A stretch of DNA of 64,000 bases from Symbiodinium natans (Eukaryota; Sar; Dinophyceae; Suessiales; Symbiodiniaceae), in contig CAJNDS010002424.1 in NCBI GenBank assembly GCA_905221605.1, positions 421,209 to 485,208 of the forward strand. The letters are read 5' to 3'. The stretch's first letter is position 1. Each line of letters begins with the position of its first letter. Below, one piece after another: positions 1-11,717 of the stretch. The position numbers and the translations under genes are program-made. The notes beneath the pieces are model-generated. The model ran no database searches. It worked only from the letters and a program-made list of their open reading frames with translations, and was not told the DNA's origin.

Positions 1-865
1 GGGTCACACAGCTATGGTTTCAGCATTTTTTTTAAAAAACTCGAGCCGGCTCGAATTTTCCGAAAATTCTTGAAGCTCCAGGTCTCGAAAACTCGAGCAG
101 GCTCGAATTTTCAAAAAAAAACCGAACTTTCAGGATCTACCGGGCTGCTGGAGCAATAGATCCTGAAATTTAGGTTTCTTTTGGAAAATTCGAGCCTGCT
201 CGTGTTTGGGCGACCTACTGTGTCAGTTTTTTTTGGAAAATTCGAGCCGGCTCGAATTTTCCTAGAATTCTTGAAGCTTTAGGTCCCAGAAACTCGAGCA
301 GGCTCGAATTTTCCAAAAAAAAACCTAACTTTCAGGATCTACCGGGCTGCTGGAGCCATAGATCCTGAAATTTAGGTTTTTTTGGGAAAATTCGAGCCTG
401 CTCGTGTTTGGGCGACCTACTGTGTCAGTTTTTTTTGGAAAATTCGAGCCGGCTCGAATTTTCCTAAAGTTCTTGAAGCTTTAGGTCCCAGAAACTCGAG
501 CAGGCTCGAATTTTCAAAAAAAAAACCTAACTTTCAGGATCTACCGGGCTGCTGGAGCCATAGATCCTGAAATTGAGGTTTTTTTTGGAAAATTCGAGCC
601 TGGTCGTGTTTCGGCAATCTACTGTGTCAGTTTTTTTTGGAAAATTCGAGCCGGCTCGAATTTTCCTAGAATTCTTGAAGCTTTAGGTCCCAGAAACTCG
701 AGCAGGCTCGAATTTTCCAAAAAAAACCGAACTTTCAGGATCTACCGGGCTGCTGGAGCCATAGATCCTGAAATTTAGGTTTTTTTTGGAAAATTCGAGC
801 CTGCTCGTGTTTGGGCGACCTACTGTGTCAGTTTTTTTTGGAAAATTCGAGCCGGCTCGAGTTTT
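1..865. repeat. 202-bp tandem satellite, about 4.2 copies
   Basis: The anchor TACTGTGTCAG ends at 226, 428, 630 and 831, giving a period of 201-202 bp. Each unit contains self-complementary pieces such as GAGCCGGCTC and GAGCAGGCTC next to T/A runs, and also the phrase CAGGATCTACCGGGCTGCTG. Small ORFs across it are by-products of the repeat. No gene is seen. The array runs off the left edge of the window. Confidence 0.85.
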
Positions 866-1170
866 CTAAAAAAGCATGATTTTTTCGGGTATTTTTCTAC
901 CTTGTTGATGTAAATGACCTGCGTGACTTGAAATGATATAGGTTTTTATCGGCCCTGTCGGTGTTTTTGTCGCTAGCTCATAGCCCCCTCTCCTCCCAAG
1001 ATCCATCTGTTTCGAAGCAGAAACGTGGATCATGGGGGGGGGGGGGGCGTGAGCATATATATATATATATCCACACATCTAGAAAAAGAAGTGCACACAT
1101 ACATTTCTCCACAGCAGCTTAACTGATGCTCCAAAGCCTACAGTAAAACCTCATGCAGCACCCTCAGCAC

Positions 1171-2205
1171 AACCCAGTAAGCCTCGAGCCCTAAACCCTA
1201 AATCCTAAACCCTAAACCCTAAACCCTAAACCCCCCCCAATGCCTCCAAATCCATTTCCCAACCTCTCTGCTCTGTCCAAGTGGCTGAAGGCACGCCACC
1301 CCTTCCAGTGCAAACTCATTCCTGGGTTTAGGGTTTAGGGTTTCGGGCTTAGGGCTTCGGGCTTCGCGCTTAGGGCTTCGCGCTGAGGGCTTCGGGCTTA
1401 GGGCTTCGGGCTTAGGGTTTAGGGCCTCGGGCCTGGCCCGGGCGCGGAGGCTTAGGAGGGTCTGCGGGGCAGAAGACGCTTCAGCTCCCAGAGCGGCCTT
1501 GGAATCCTTCACGAACCTCCCCGGGTGGTGAGGGATCTAGGGAGGCACGGGTTGAAAGACTTAGGGTTCATGGTTCAGGGTTCAGGGTTCAGGGTTCAGG
1601 GTTCAGGGTTCAGAGTTCAGGGTTCAGGGTTCAGGGTTCAGGGTTTAGAGTTTAGGGTTTAAGGTTTAGGGATTAGGGTTTAGGGTTTAAGGTTTAGGGA
1701 TTAGGGTTTAGTAGGTTCAGGGTTCAGAGTTCATTTTTTTACGGTTTGGGGGTGGAAGTGCCTCGGACCCCGAAAGGTCCAAAGCCTTTATCGGGCCGTT
1801 GGTTGGTTTACTACGATGGCCCCTTAAATGTGACCCTCTTCAACCCAATAAGGGAGAATATGAAATGCCCCAAGGGCCTACCCCAAACCCTAAACCCTCA
1901 ACCCTCAACCACCCTGAACCCTAAACCCTAAACCCTAAACCCTAAACCCTAAACCCTAAACCCTAAACCCTAAATCCTTAACCCTAAGGCCCCTAGTTTG
2001 GGACTTTCGGGTCTACGGGATTCCGGACCCTCTGGTCGGTCGAGACGATCGATTTTTTTCTCTTGCAGGACTTTTTTTCGGGACTCGGGTTTTAGGGTTT
2101 AGGGTTCAGGGTTCAGGGTTCAGGGTTTAGGGTTTAGGGTTTAGGGTTTAGGGTTTAGGGTTTAGGGTTTAGGGCTTAGGGTTTAGGGTTCAGGGTTTAG
2201 GGTCC
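1171..2205. repeat. Mixed CCCTAAA / TTTAGGG / TTCAGGG arrays
   Basis: A CCCTAAA tract near 1191-1230 is followed by a TTCAGGG array (about 1564-1643), a CCCTAAA array (about 1915-1975) and a TTTAGGG array (about 2093-2205). Between them are unique segments in which I recognise no gene. Confidence 0.85.
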
Positions 2206-2536
2206 AGCGTTTCAGGTTTTCGAACTGAAGCTGGTAATTAGTCAAAACTGACTCTGAAAGCTCGTCAAGTTTGTCCAGAACGTGCAGAGGGCTGGAAAAC
2301 TTTGGGGTACCAAACAGGGCCCGCAACTAACCCTAAACCCTAAACCCTAAACCCTAAACCCTAAACCCTAAACCCAACAGCTGCTTCAAGGCTCATGCAC
2401 TCGGGGGCCACAAAGGCACAGCGACTCAAGGCCCTGCCGGCTGGGCGGCTTTAGGGTTTTAGGGTTTTGGGGCCTTAGGGTTTAGGGTTTAGGGTTTAGG
2501 GTTTGGGGTTTGGGGTTTGGGGTTTAGGGGTTTAGG

Positions 2537-2721
2537 GGTTTTGGGGTTTTGGGGTTTTGGGGTTTTGGGGTTTTGGGGTTTTGGGGTTTTGGGGTTTTGG
2601 GGTTTTGGGGATTTGGGGTCTTGGGGTTTTGGGGATTTGGAGTTTTGGGGTTTTGGGGTTTTGGGGTTTTGGGGTTTTGGGGTTTTGGGTTTTGGGGTTT
2701 TGGGGTTTTGGGGTTTTGGGG
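2537..2721 (+). repeat. GGGGTTTT octamer array
   Basis: The unit GGGGTTTT is repeated about 22 times with few interruptions. It resembles the telomere unit of spirotrich ciliates but is embedded among TTTAGGG-type arrays, so it is a locally amplified variant and not a telomere. Confidence 0.9.
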
Positions 2722-4227
2722 TTTAGAGTTTAGCGTTTGGATTCTGGGGTTGGTAGTGTTTAGGGCTTTGGGGGCTCAAGGAATTAAGGCTTCTGGTTTT
2801 GTAACGGCTTCTGGTTGTTTAACGGTTTCTTCTACAGGAATTTCGGTACTTTTGCACTGTATGAGTCCGGTGGCTTAAGGTGTTGTTTTCGGTTGCCAAG
2901 ACAGTCTTCGGGGTCTCTTGAAGGCTGCTCTTGCTTTAGGGCTTGGGGGGGCTTTTGGGTCTGCTGCTGCTTTCCGACTTTTTTGGGGGGGTTGCTGTTT
3001 GTTTTTTTTTTTTTCTTTTTTTTGGGGGGGGGGGGGTGTTTCAGCATTCAGGGTTTGGGCTTTTGTGGGAGCAGTTGGCTTCTGTTGAGGGTCTTAGCTT
3101 GAATCTGTTGGAGTTACGGGAGGGTTTGGGTTCTGAGTGCTTCAGGATTTTGGATCTGGGCCTCTTGAGGGCTTCAAGCTTTAGGGTTCTGTGGCTTCAG
3201 GCCTTGGGGAACCCTAAGCCCGAAACCATAAACACCGAAACCCTGGAAAACCCTAAGCCCCTGAAACCCTGAATCCCCCAAACCCTTCATAACCCTAAAC
3301 CCTAAACCCTAAACCCCGAAACCCTAAACCCTAAACCCTAAAGGGGTTAGTGTTTGGAGTCTGGGGCCAGGGGAACGCGCTCAACCAAAGAGGCATGCAA
3401 CCACAACCCTCAGCTTCTCGCTGGTGTTCCTTGTCCCTTCACAAACACAGTCGCCGGAAGTAGGGTATAGACTTTAGGGTGTAGGGTTTAGGGTTTGGGG
3501 TTTAGGGTTTGGGGTTTAGGGTTTGGGGTTTGAGGTTTGGGGTTTTGGGTTTAGAGTTTAGGGCTTAAAGGGTGCCTCAGCGACATCACGCGAGCTGCCA
3601 AAGTTTCTGCCCTCGCAAGAGACACGGTGGAGGGTTGGAAGGGCGGACCGTTGCCTAAACCCCAAACCCCCCAAATCCCCACGCCCCCCGAAACCCTAAA
3701 CCCTCAACCCAAAACCCCAAACCTTCAACCCTACACCCTAGGGTCCCTTTCAGGGGGTGCTATAGTTTTCAGGGAAGATCAGAGCTCTGGGCTTAGGGCT
3801 CGGGCCGAGGGTTCAGGGCTTAGGGTTTAGGGTGTAGGGTTTAGGGTTTAGGGTTCGGGGTTTAGGGCTTAGGGTTTAAGGCAGGGGTAACCCCTGTTTT
3901 GGCAACTACCCGTGTGCTTTTTATCGCTACAGCATATGCATCTATTTGGTGGGCCAAGTATTGTCAAAGAGTTGCGATTTGTGCGTTGTCGCACGCCATG
4001 CAATGAACCCTAAACCCTAAACCCTAAACCCTAAACCCTAAACCCTAAACCCTAAACCCTAAACCCCTAAACCCCTAAACCCTAAACCCCAAACCCCTAA
4101 ACCCTAAACCCTAAACCCTAAACCCTCTGTAGGTTGTAGCAATATCAAGCCAAGGAGCTCCGTGTCTAAACAAAGCATGGCCACAGACTTACCCGCCCCG
4201 ACCGGCTTCGAGCTTGGGGCTTGTAAA

Positions 4228-4385
4228 TTGGGGTTTAGGGTTTGGGGTTTGGGGTTTGGGGTTTGGGGTTTAGGGTTTAGGGTTTAGGGGTTAGGGTTTA
4301 GGGTTTAGGGTTTAGGGTTTAGGGTTTAGGGTTTAGGGTTTAGGGTTTAGGGTTTAGGGTTTAGGGTTTAGGGTTTAGGGTTTAG
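4228..4385 (+). repeat. TTTGGGG then TTTAGGG array
   Basis: Several TTTGGGG units pass into about 17 TTTAGGG units. The array lies to the right of a CCCTAAA array at 4005-4125, from which it is separated by about 100 bp of unique sequence. Confidence 0.9.
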
Positions 4386-4848
4386 CCTTCTGCCCACTGC
4401 CTCTGGCTGAGCAGGAGGCGCTGCAGTCCTCCCCCTAACTTCCGCCACATCTCTAACCCCAAGCCCGAAACCCTAAACCCTGGACCCTCAAGGAGCCTGG
4501 CAGGAAGGACGCAAAGCAGCCGGAAGAGATGCTCCTGATTTGGGGTAATGCTGTATAGCGGCTTCAAGTCTATTGAGGGTTTAGGGTTTAGGGTTTGGTT
4601 TAGGGTTAAGGGTTTAGGTTAGGGTTCAAGGTTTAAGTCTAAGGGCTTGGCACAGTGCATGGAACTTCACGCCGGGCAAAGCTCTTCCAACGCTTCAACC
4701 ACTTCTAACCCAAGCGCTGAAACCCCTGACCCCCTTAAAGGGTTTAGGGCGTTGGATTTGCAACCACAAACCCGAAACCCTAAACGCTAAACCCTAAACC
4801 CTGAACCCTTAACCCTAAACCCCAAACCCCCCAAACTTTGAATCTTAC

Positions 4849-4943
4849 ATGGCGTCCTGGGCGATCTTGGCCAGGTCGGCGTGGCAGCAGCTTCGGTCCA
4901 GGATGCACACGAGGTACTCCACTTCATCCTCCCACTTTCCAAG
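4849..4943 (-). CDS. Putative host exon (WEDEVEYLVCILD)
   Basis: On the minus strand the segment is preceded by an AG acceptor (GCGAAAG) and followed by a consensus GTAAG donor. It is open for 31 codons plus two bases, with GC-rich third positions (CTC GTG TGC ATC CTG GAC). The peptide includes WEDEVEYLVCILDRSCCH. The family is not recognised. CCCTAAA-type repeats flank the left side and a TTTAGGG array the right. Confidence 0.5.
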
Positions 4944-5378
4944 CTTTCGCAAAGATGAGGTTGCGGGTTTAGGGTTTAGGGTTTAGGGTTTAGGGTTTAG
5001 GGTTTAGGGTTTAGGGTTTAGGGTTTAGGGTTTAGGGTTTAGGGTTTAGGGTTTAGGTTTAGTGTTAGTGATCAGTTCGGGGTTGAGAGTCGAGAGTTTC
5101 AGCTGAGGGTTTGAGCAAGGACCCCACATCTCCTGCAAGCGGACGGGCTTAACAAAACCCTCCGCCCCAAATTGGCTAAACCCTAAACCCTAAACCCCAA
5201 ACCCTAAACCCAAAACCCAAAACCCTAAACCCTTAACCCGAAACCACAATCCTAAACCCTAAACTCTAAACCCTACGCCCTTCAGAGGTTTGGGGTGTGG
5301 AGTTGAGGGTTGAGTCCCGTACTACGGGAAAAATTTGAAACCTTGAAACCCTGCAACCCTGCAACCCTGCAACCCTAA

Positions 5379-5610
5379 AACCCCAAAACCCGAAAACCCT
5401 AAAACCCTAAAACCCTAAAACCCTAAAACCCTAAAACCCTAAAACCCTAAAACCCTAAAACCCTAAAACCCTAAAACCCTAAAACCCTAAAACCCTAAAA
5501 CCCTAAAACCCTAAAACCCTAGAAACCCTAAAACCCTAAAACCCTAAAACCCTAAAACCCTAAAACCCTAAAACCCTGAAACCCTAAAACCCTAAAACCT
5601 TAAACCCTGA
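5379..5610. repeat. CCCTAAAA octamer array
   Basis: About 27 units of the octamer CCCTAAAA form an array clearly distinct from the heptamer arrays around it, with one CCCTAGAAA interruption near 5518. Confidence 0.9.
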
Positions 5611-5656
5611 ACCCTAAACCCTAAAACCGTGAACCCTAAACCCCTAACCTAAACAC

Positions 5657-5752
5657 CCTCGGAGTTCTCTCGTAGCAGCGCCGTCCTTGACGGGGGGAGC
5701 CTCTCCCAATGTAGCCAACTTCTTCTCCATGCGGCGGAGCACGCGCACGAAC
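5657..5752 (-). CDS. Putative host exon (VRVLRRMEKKLATLGEA)
   Basis: The minus-strand acceptor is CTCTCCAG and the donor is G|GTGTTT. The segment is open for 31 codons and the peptide is basic and helical (RRMEKKLATLGEAPPVKDGA). The frame is also open upstream of the acceptor, so the exon could be longer. The CCCTAAAA array lies immediately to the left and a TTTAGGG array immediately to the right. Confidence 0.5.
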
Positions 5753-6433
5753 CTGGAGAGCATTTCCAAAAACAAGGTTTAGGGTTTAGGGTTTAGGGTT
5801 TAGGGTTTAGGGTTTAGGGTTTAGGGTTTAGGGTTTAGGGTTTAGGGTTTAGGGTTTGGGGTTTGGGGTTTGGGGTTTGGGGTTTGGGGTTTCAAGTCTC
5901 AGCATTCTCTGAACCCTACGAACCCTGAGGCGCGCGCTTCTCACTGGTCATCAACACCTGCGAGCTGGCCTGAGGACGGGGTTTAGGGTTTAGGGTTTAG
6001 GGTTTAGGGTTTAGGGTTTAGGGTTTAGGGTTTAGGGTTTAGGGTTTAGGGTTTAGGGTTTAGAGCTACGGGGTTTTGAGTGGCTTTTGCTCTTTTGTTT
6101 GAGGGTGTTGAGTGGACTTTTAGGGATTCTGGTGGTTTTTGCTTCTTGTTTTTTTTTATCATTTTTATTTTCTATTTTTTTTTTTTGGGGGGGGGGGGGT
6201 GAGAGTGGTTTTTGAAGGTTTTGGTTGCTTCTTTGGCCTTTTGGTGGATCGTTGTGGCCTTGCAGGGGGTTGCAACGATTGACCACCAGAGACAATTCAG
6301 GCCTCTAGGCTGGTGGGTTGTAGGGCAAGGGTTTCGCGGTTGCAGGGCTTTCGGGTTCTGGGTTTGGGGTATTTAGGGCTTGGGGAATTTTAGGGCTTAG
6401 GGTTCAGGGCTTAGGATAGGGTTTTAGGGCTTA

Positions 6434-6824
6434 GGTTTAGGGTTTAGGGTTTAGGGTTTAGGGTTTAGGGTTTAGGGTTTAGGGTTTAGGGTTTAGGGTT
6501 TAGGGTTTAGGGTTTAGGGTTTAGGGTTTAGGGTTTAGGGTGAAGACAGGGTCGGCAATGCAGGCGCCACTTTCAGGGCACCTCCCCCTCATACTTGGCA
6601 GCGGAGTTGCTGGGTTTAGCAGGGGACCCAGGAGGGTTTGGGGTTTAGGGTTTAGGGTTTAGGGTTTAGGGTTTAGGGTTTAGGGTTTAGGGTCTAGGGT
6701 TTAGGGTTTAGGGTTTAGGGTTTAGGGTCTTAGGGTTTAGGGTTTAGGGTTTAGGGTTTAGGGTTTAGGGTTTAGGGTTTAGGGTTTAGGGTTTAGGGTT
6801 TAGGGTTTAGGGTTTAGGGTTTAG
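6434..6824 (+). repeat. Two TTTAGGG arrays around a 95-bp unique segment
   Basis: Arrays at about 6434-6540 and 6640-6824 bracket a unique segment. On the minus strand the segment could encode a short exon (NSAAKYEGE) between an AG and a GAG|GTGCCC donor, but this is too short to annotate with confidence. Confidence 0.85.
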
Positions 6825-6999
6825 GAACCAATCTTGGCCGATGGGCAGAGAAGGGTACCACTGCCCTAGAAATGGGCTTTGGGTGTTGGCTTTAAGCGAT
6901 TTCTCGGGGAATTTTAACAAAGCTGCTGCAATCCCAAACCCTAAACCCTAAACCCTAAACCCTAAACCCTAAATGACCCCGGCCCCAAAAAACTAAAAC

Positions 7000-7087
7000 C
7001 GCCAGCCCCCACGGGCCTTGTTCGAGCTCATCGCGCAGAGCACGAGCATCACAGGAACCTGGGTCGTTACCGACATGAGCTCGGTGG
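7000..7087 (-). CDS. Putative host exon (ELMSVTTQVPVMLVLCAM)
   Basis: The minus-strand acceptor is CCCTCAG and the donor is G|GTTTTAG. It is open for 28 codons with split codons at both ends. The central peptide is hydrophobic (VPVMLVLCAM), so it could be a buried strand or membrane piece. No homology is recognised. Confidence 0.45.
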
Positions 7088-7611
7088 CTGAGGGTTTAGG
7101 ATTTAAGTGGTTTAGGTGGTTTAGGGTAGGGTTTTTCGGTGGCTTAGGGTTTAGGGTTTAGTGTTTAACTTAGTGTTTAGGGTTAAGGATTTTGGGGGTC
7201 TAGAGGTTTAGCCGGCCAGGCAAAACCGCCACCCTGCAGGCTAAAACTTGGGCGCTAGCCCCAGACCATCCTAGAACCCTGAAAGCCTTAAACTTAACTC
7301 CTAAACCCCGAAAAAACTCTAAACCCTAAACTCCTAAACCCCTAAGCTCCCCAGAGCCCAAAGCTCCCTAAAGCCCTCAAACTCCCCCCAAACCCCAAAC
7401 CCCAAACCCCAAACCCCAAACCCCCAACCCCAAACCCCAAACCCCAAACCCTAAACCCCAAACCCCAAACCCCAACCCCTAAACCCTAAACCCCAAACCC
7501 CAAACCCCAAACCCTAAACCCTAAACCCCTAAACCCTAAACCCTAAACCCTAAACCCTAAACCCCAAACCCTAAACCCTAAACCCTAAACCCTAAACCCC
7601 CCCCCCCAAAC

Positions 7612-7700
7612 AGCCCTCTGAGGCGTCCGGCCCGGAGGGTGGCCGTCGGAAGTTCGAGGAGCGAGACGAGGGGCGACTCGAGGTTCAGGGCGCTCATGGC
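7612..7700 (-). CDS. Putative host exon (MSALNLESPLVSLLELP)
   Basis: The acceptor is CTCCCAAG on the minus strand and the probable donor is GTTTGG. It is open for 29 codons, many ending in C or G. The peptide begins AMSALNLESPLVSLLELP; the ATG at codon 2 could also be a start. Confidence 0.4.
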
Positions 7701-7949
7701 CTTGGGAGGTTTTTTATGGGTTTAGGCTTTAGGGTTTAGGGTTTAGGGTTCAGGGTTTAGGGTTTAGGGTTTAGGGTTTAGGGTTTAGAGTTTAGGGTTT
7801 AGGGTTTAGGGTTTAGGGTTTAGGGTTTAGGGCTTTTAGGGGCTTTGTCAGGGCTCTTGGGAGGCTTTCAGGGTTTAGGGTTTAGGGGTTAAGGGCTAGG
7901 GTTTAGGGTTTAGGGTTTAGGGTTTAATGTTGAGGGTTTTCGCGGTTTA

Positions 7950-8090
7950 GGGGTTTAGGGGGTTTAAGGGGTTTAAGGGGTTTAAGGAGTTTAAGGGGTT
8001 TAATGGGTTTAAGGGGTTTAAGGGGTTTAAGGGGCTTAAGGGGTTTAAGGGGTTTAAGGGGTTTAAGGAGCTTAAGGGGTTTAAGGGTTT
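7950..8090 (+). repeat. TTTAAGGGG nonamer array
   Basis: A nonamer variant (TTTAAGGGG) is repeated about 15 times, grading into the G-run at 8120-8134. Confidence 0.85.
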
Positions 8091-8654
8091 TAGGGGCTTG
8101 AGGGAGTTGAAGGGCTTTGGGGGGGGGGGGGGGGATGTTGATCAGGGCTTTGGGAGTTTGGGGCGTTCAAGGATTCGGTTTAGGGTTAGGGTGTGTAGGC
8201 TTTTGTAGGAAACAGTGTGGCTCCGAGGTGTTCCGTGCGCCCCGACTCCCTTTTCAAGTCCCTGATATTCGGCGCAAAATTGTGGCGGGAGGGGCCTCTG
8301 CGTCGTAGGTCCTCCCTTGGGAAGCCCTGAAACCCCTAAACCCCTAAGCCCTAAACCCTAAAACTTTACGCTCTTCAACCCTAAAGCCTAAAGCCTTAAA
8401 CCCCTGAACCCTAACCTTACACGTACGGGTTCTCGGTCGGAAGGTTTTTGTGTCTGATCCGGGGCTTCAAAGGGTTAGGGTGCAAGAATGGCTCAAGGGC
8501 TGCAAGGCTTTCAGGGGTTTAGGGCTTAGGGTTTTGGATTTAGGGTTTAGGGTTTAGGGCTTGGGGTTTACGGCACGTACCAATGTTGGAACGTCCGGCT
8601 CTTTAGGTTGAGGGTTGAGGGTTTAGGGCAATCTTCAAATGGACACAGCCACAC

Positions 8655-8718
8655 CAAGCATCCGACAGAGAGGCCGTGCTCGTTGGCCACAAGGGCGGTG
8701 AGTAGCTGGGCAATGATC
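8655..8718 (-). CDS. Putative host exon (IIAQLLTALVANEHGLS)
   Basis: The minus-strand acceptor is GCGCAG and the donor is TTG|GTGTGG. It has one leading base and 21 codons. The peptide IIAQLLTALVANEHGLSVGC is amphipathic. Repeats flank both sides. Confidence 0.45.
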
Positions 8719-9345
8719 CTGCGCATGGGGCTTTAGGGCTTTAGGGCTGTGGGGTTTAGGGTTTAGGGTTTGGGGTTTAGGGTTTAGGGTTTAGGGTTTA
8801 GGGTTTAGGGTTTAGGGTTTAGGGTTTAGGGTTTAGGGTTTAGGGTTTAGGGTTTAGGGTTTAGGGTTTAGGGTTTAGGGTTTAGGGTTTAGGGTTTAGG
8901 GTTTAGGGTTTAGGGTTCACCCCGAAACCCCTACAACCCCCAAACAAGCGCCAAGGCCCTAGAGTCGATGAACCCAGGCCCATGGCACTGTAAGTTTAGG
9001 GTTTAGGGTCCAGGGTCTAGGGTTTAGGGTTTGAGGGGAGACCTCCGAAAGGGGAGTTGTAGAGAACAATGTTTGGGGTTTAGGGTTTAGAATTTAGGGT
9101 TTAGGGTTTAAGAAGGAAACGGGAGAAAGACAGTCGAGAGACTGAACAGGCGAACTGGCGAACTTGCGCAAGGAAGAGAAGAAGAGAAAGTACCAGGGGG
9201 CAGGCGGCTTCTGGTTACAATTCTGTCTTTTCAGCTCCCTCCTTTGCTCCAGAGCGATAACCGAAAAACCCTAAACCCTCAACCCTGAACCCTAAACCGG
9301 AAACCCTAAACCCGCAGCCCTAAACCCTTAAGCTGCCTCTCAGAC

Positions 9346-9420
9346 TTGTTCCTTCGAAATTTGCTTCAGCACATCGCAGAACTGCTTGCAATGCGTCGTT
9401 TCGGACTTGAGAGCTTCAGC
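9346..9420 (-). CDS. Putative host exon (ETTHCKQFCDVLKQISKEQ)
   Basis: The acceptor is AACTAG and the donor GTCTGAG. It is exactly 25 codons, in phase at both ends. The peptide AEALKSETTHCKQFCDVLKQ is typical of a soluble helix. CCCTAAA arrays lie on both sides. Confidence 0.5.
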
Positions 9421-9597
9421 CTAGTTGTCCATTAACCCTAAACCCTAAACCCTAAACCCTAAACCCTAAACCCTAAACCCTAAACCCTACTAGGTCAGCT
9501 CTGGAGGACCAGGGCACGCGACTGAGCCCGGCTCGGCTTGAGGTTTTGGGGCTCTCGGGGTTCTAGGTTTCTTTTTCTGAGGGCTTGAGGTTTAGGG

Positions 9598-9905
9598 TTT
9601 AGGGGTTTAGGGTTTAGGGGTTTTGGGGTTTAGGGGCTTTGGGGTTTAGGGGTTTAGGGGGTTAGGGGTTTAGGGGCTTAGAGGTTTAGGGGTTTAGGGG
9701 TTTAGGGGCTTAGGGGTTTAGGGGTTTAGGGGTTTAGGGGTTTAGGGGTTTAGGGGTTTAGGGGTTTAGGGGTTTAGGCTTAGGGGTTTAGGGGTTTAGG
9801 GGTTTAGGGGTTTAGGGGTTTAGGGGTTTAGGGGTTTTAGGGTTTTAGGGTTTTAGGGTTTTAGGGGTCTAGGGGTTTAGGGGTTTAGGGGTGGGGGGCT
9901 TAGGG
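9598..9905 (+). repeat. TTTAGGGG octamer array
   Basis: About 35 octamers TTTAGGGG with minor variants (TTTTAGGG near 9836-9870) form an array. Diverse G-rich variants continue to 10260. Confidence 0.9.
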
Positions 9906-10379
9906 GGTTGAAGGGGGTTCAGGGGGTTTCGGCTTTCCTCCAAACCCGAAACCCGAAACCCGAAACCCTAAACCCTACACCCTAAACCCAAAACCCTAAA
10001 CCCTAACCCTAAACCCGACAGCAGCGGGGTCTCCTGAAGGAGGCGTCGGCCTTGGCGACCTCGTCGGCGGTTGGCCGGTGCTGTCCTGCAAGAAGCTTAG
10101 GGGAGTTTAGGGGGTTTAGGGGGGAAGCTTAGGGGGGTTTGGGGGGAAGCTTAGGGGGGTTTGGGGGGTAGGCGTTGGGAGGTTTGGGAGGGCTTAGGGG
10201 AGTTTAGGGGGTTTGGGGGGAGTAGGAGGTTTAGGGGGTTTAGGGGAGTTAGGGTTTTTTGGGTTCTTAGGGCTTAGTGCAGCCAAGGGGGTTTAGGGTT
10301 CTGAGCGTTCCCAAGCCTAAGCCCCGAGCCCTCGCACCTCGACCCGATTATCCATATTCATGCACACAAACCCCTAACC

Positions 10380-10778
10380 CCTAAACCCCGAAACCCCTAA
10401 ATCCCTAAATCCCTGAACCCCTAAACCCCTAAACCCCTAAACCCCAAAACCCCCAAAAACCCCAAAAACCCCAAAAAACCCAAAAAACCCAAAAAAACCC
10501 AAAACCCCTAAACCCCTACACCCCTAAACCCCTAAACCCCTAAACCCCTAAACCCTAAACCCCTAAACCCCTAAACCCCTAAACCCTGAACGCCTAAACC
10601 CTAAAGCTCAAACCCCAGACGCTAGACCTTAAACCCTAAACCTTAAACCCTAAACCCTAAAGCCGAAAGCCTAAACCCTAACCCCTATACCCTAAACCCT
10701 AAACCCTAACCCCTAAACCCTAAACCCTAAACCCTAAACCCAAAACCCAAAACCCTAAACCCTAAATCCTAAACCCTA
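10380..10778. repeat. CCCCTAAA / CCCTAAA array
   Basis: An octamer CCCCTAAA array (about 10380-10590) passes into CCCTAAA heptamers that reach the donor side of the neighbouring exon. Confidence 0.85.
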
Positions 10779-10779
10779 C

Positions 10780-10874
10780 CACTGGCTCCTGGGGGCAGCT
10801 CGGGGGCGTCTTCCCCCTGGCGCATCTGCCAGGCACGCTCCGCTTCCAGGTCCTCCGGACAGTTCTTGCCAGAG
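10780..10874 (-). CDS. Putative host exon (CPEDLEAERAWQMRQGEDA)
   Basis: The acceptor is CCCTAAG and the donor is G|GTAGGGTTTAGG, so the donor is the first base of the repeat array. It has one base, 31 codons and one base. The acidic peptide ends in ELPPGAS. This is one of the clearest exons by codon use (GAG, CTG, GCC, CAG). Confidence 0.55.
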
Positions 10875-11422
10875 CTTAGGGTTTAGGGTTAGGGGTGCAA
10901 TCCCTAAACCTGGAACCCTAAATCCTAAAACCCTAAACCCTAAATCCTAAACTCTAAGCCCTAAACCCTAAATCCTAAACTCTAATCCCTAAACTCTAAA
11001 CCCTAAACTCTAAACCCGAACCTTATAGGGCTTGAGGATGAACCCGTGGTTCTGCTAGGAAATCTCGGGCTGGGGAAGACACGGACCCCCGACCCAGCCT
11101 CATGTTTGAGAGTTTATAGGGGCCCGAAACCCCAAAACTATCATGTTCTTGGGGTTTAGGGTTGAGGGTTGAGGGTTTAGGGTTTAGGGTTTAGGGTTTA
11201 GGGTTGAGGGCTTAGGGTTTGGGGTTTGGGGTTTAAGGTTTAGGGTTTAGGGAAAACCCTACACCCCAAAGCCCAAACCCCAAACTCTTCAACCCCAAAC
11301 AGATTCACCCTGAAATCAAACACCCCAAACCCTGAAACCCGAGAACCCTCAAAATCTAACGCTGCTGAAAACCCTAAACCCTAAACCCTGAACGCCTAAA
11401 CCCTAAACCCTAAACCCGAAAC

Positions 11423-11501
11423 CCTCAAAGTCCCCGCCAGCCTCAGAGAGCTTGTGCCCCCCGGCCAGCTCATTCCAGTGACTGTAGTGCGCGGCAAGCT
11501 C
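11423..11501 (-). CDS. Putative host exon (ELAAHYSHWNELAGGHKLSE)
   Basis: The acceptor is TTTAG|GAG and the donor is G|GTTTCGGGTTTAGGG, made of repeat sequence. It has 26 codons plus one base. Strong GC3. Family not recognised. Confidence 0.55.
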
Positions 11502-11514
11502 CTAAAGATCCGAG

Positions 11515-11632
11515 GTTTAGGGTTTAGGGTTTAGGGTTTCGGGTTTAGGGTTTAGGGTTTAGGGTTTAGGGTTTAGGGTTTAGGGTTTAGGGTTTAGGGT
11601 TTAGGGTTTAGGGTTTAGGGTTTAGGGTTTAG
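11515..11632 (+). repeat. TTTAGGG array
   Basis: About 17 units fill most of the 138-bp gap between two putative exons (11501 and 11640), so this whole intron is essentially repeat. Confidence 0.9.
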
Positions 11633-11639
11633 GGCTGAC

Positions 11640-11717
11640 GCTTCTGTCCTCCAGGCGGTGAGCGATGCAGCTGAGCACGTCATCCGCAACCAGCGCCACG
11701 ACCATCGAGGAGTCCAC
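11640..11717 (-). CDS. Putative host exon (MVVALVADDVLSCIAHRLED)
   Basis: The acceptor on the minus strand is TTTAG|GTGGAC and is the last unit of a TTTAGGG array. The donor is GTCAGCCC. It is exactly 26 codons, phase 0 at both ends, and followed by an in-phase exon at 11501. The peptide resembles a folded helix-strand segment. Family unknown. Confidence 0.55.
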
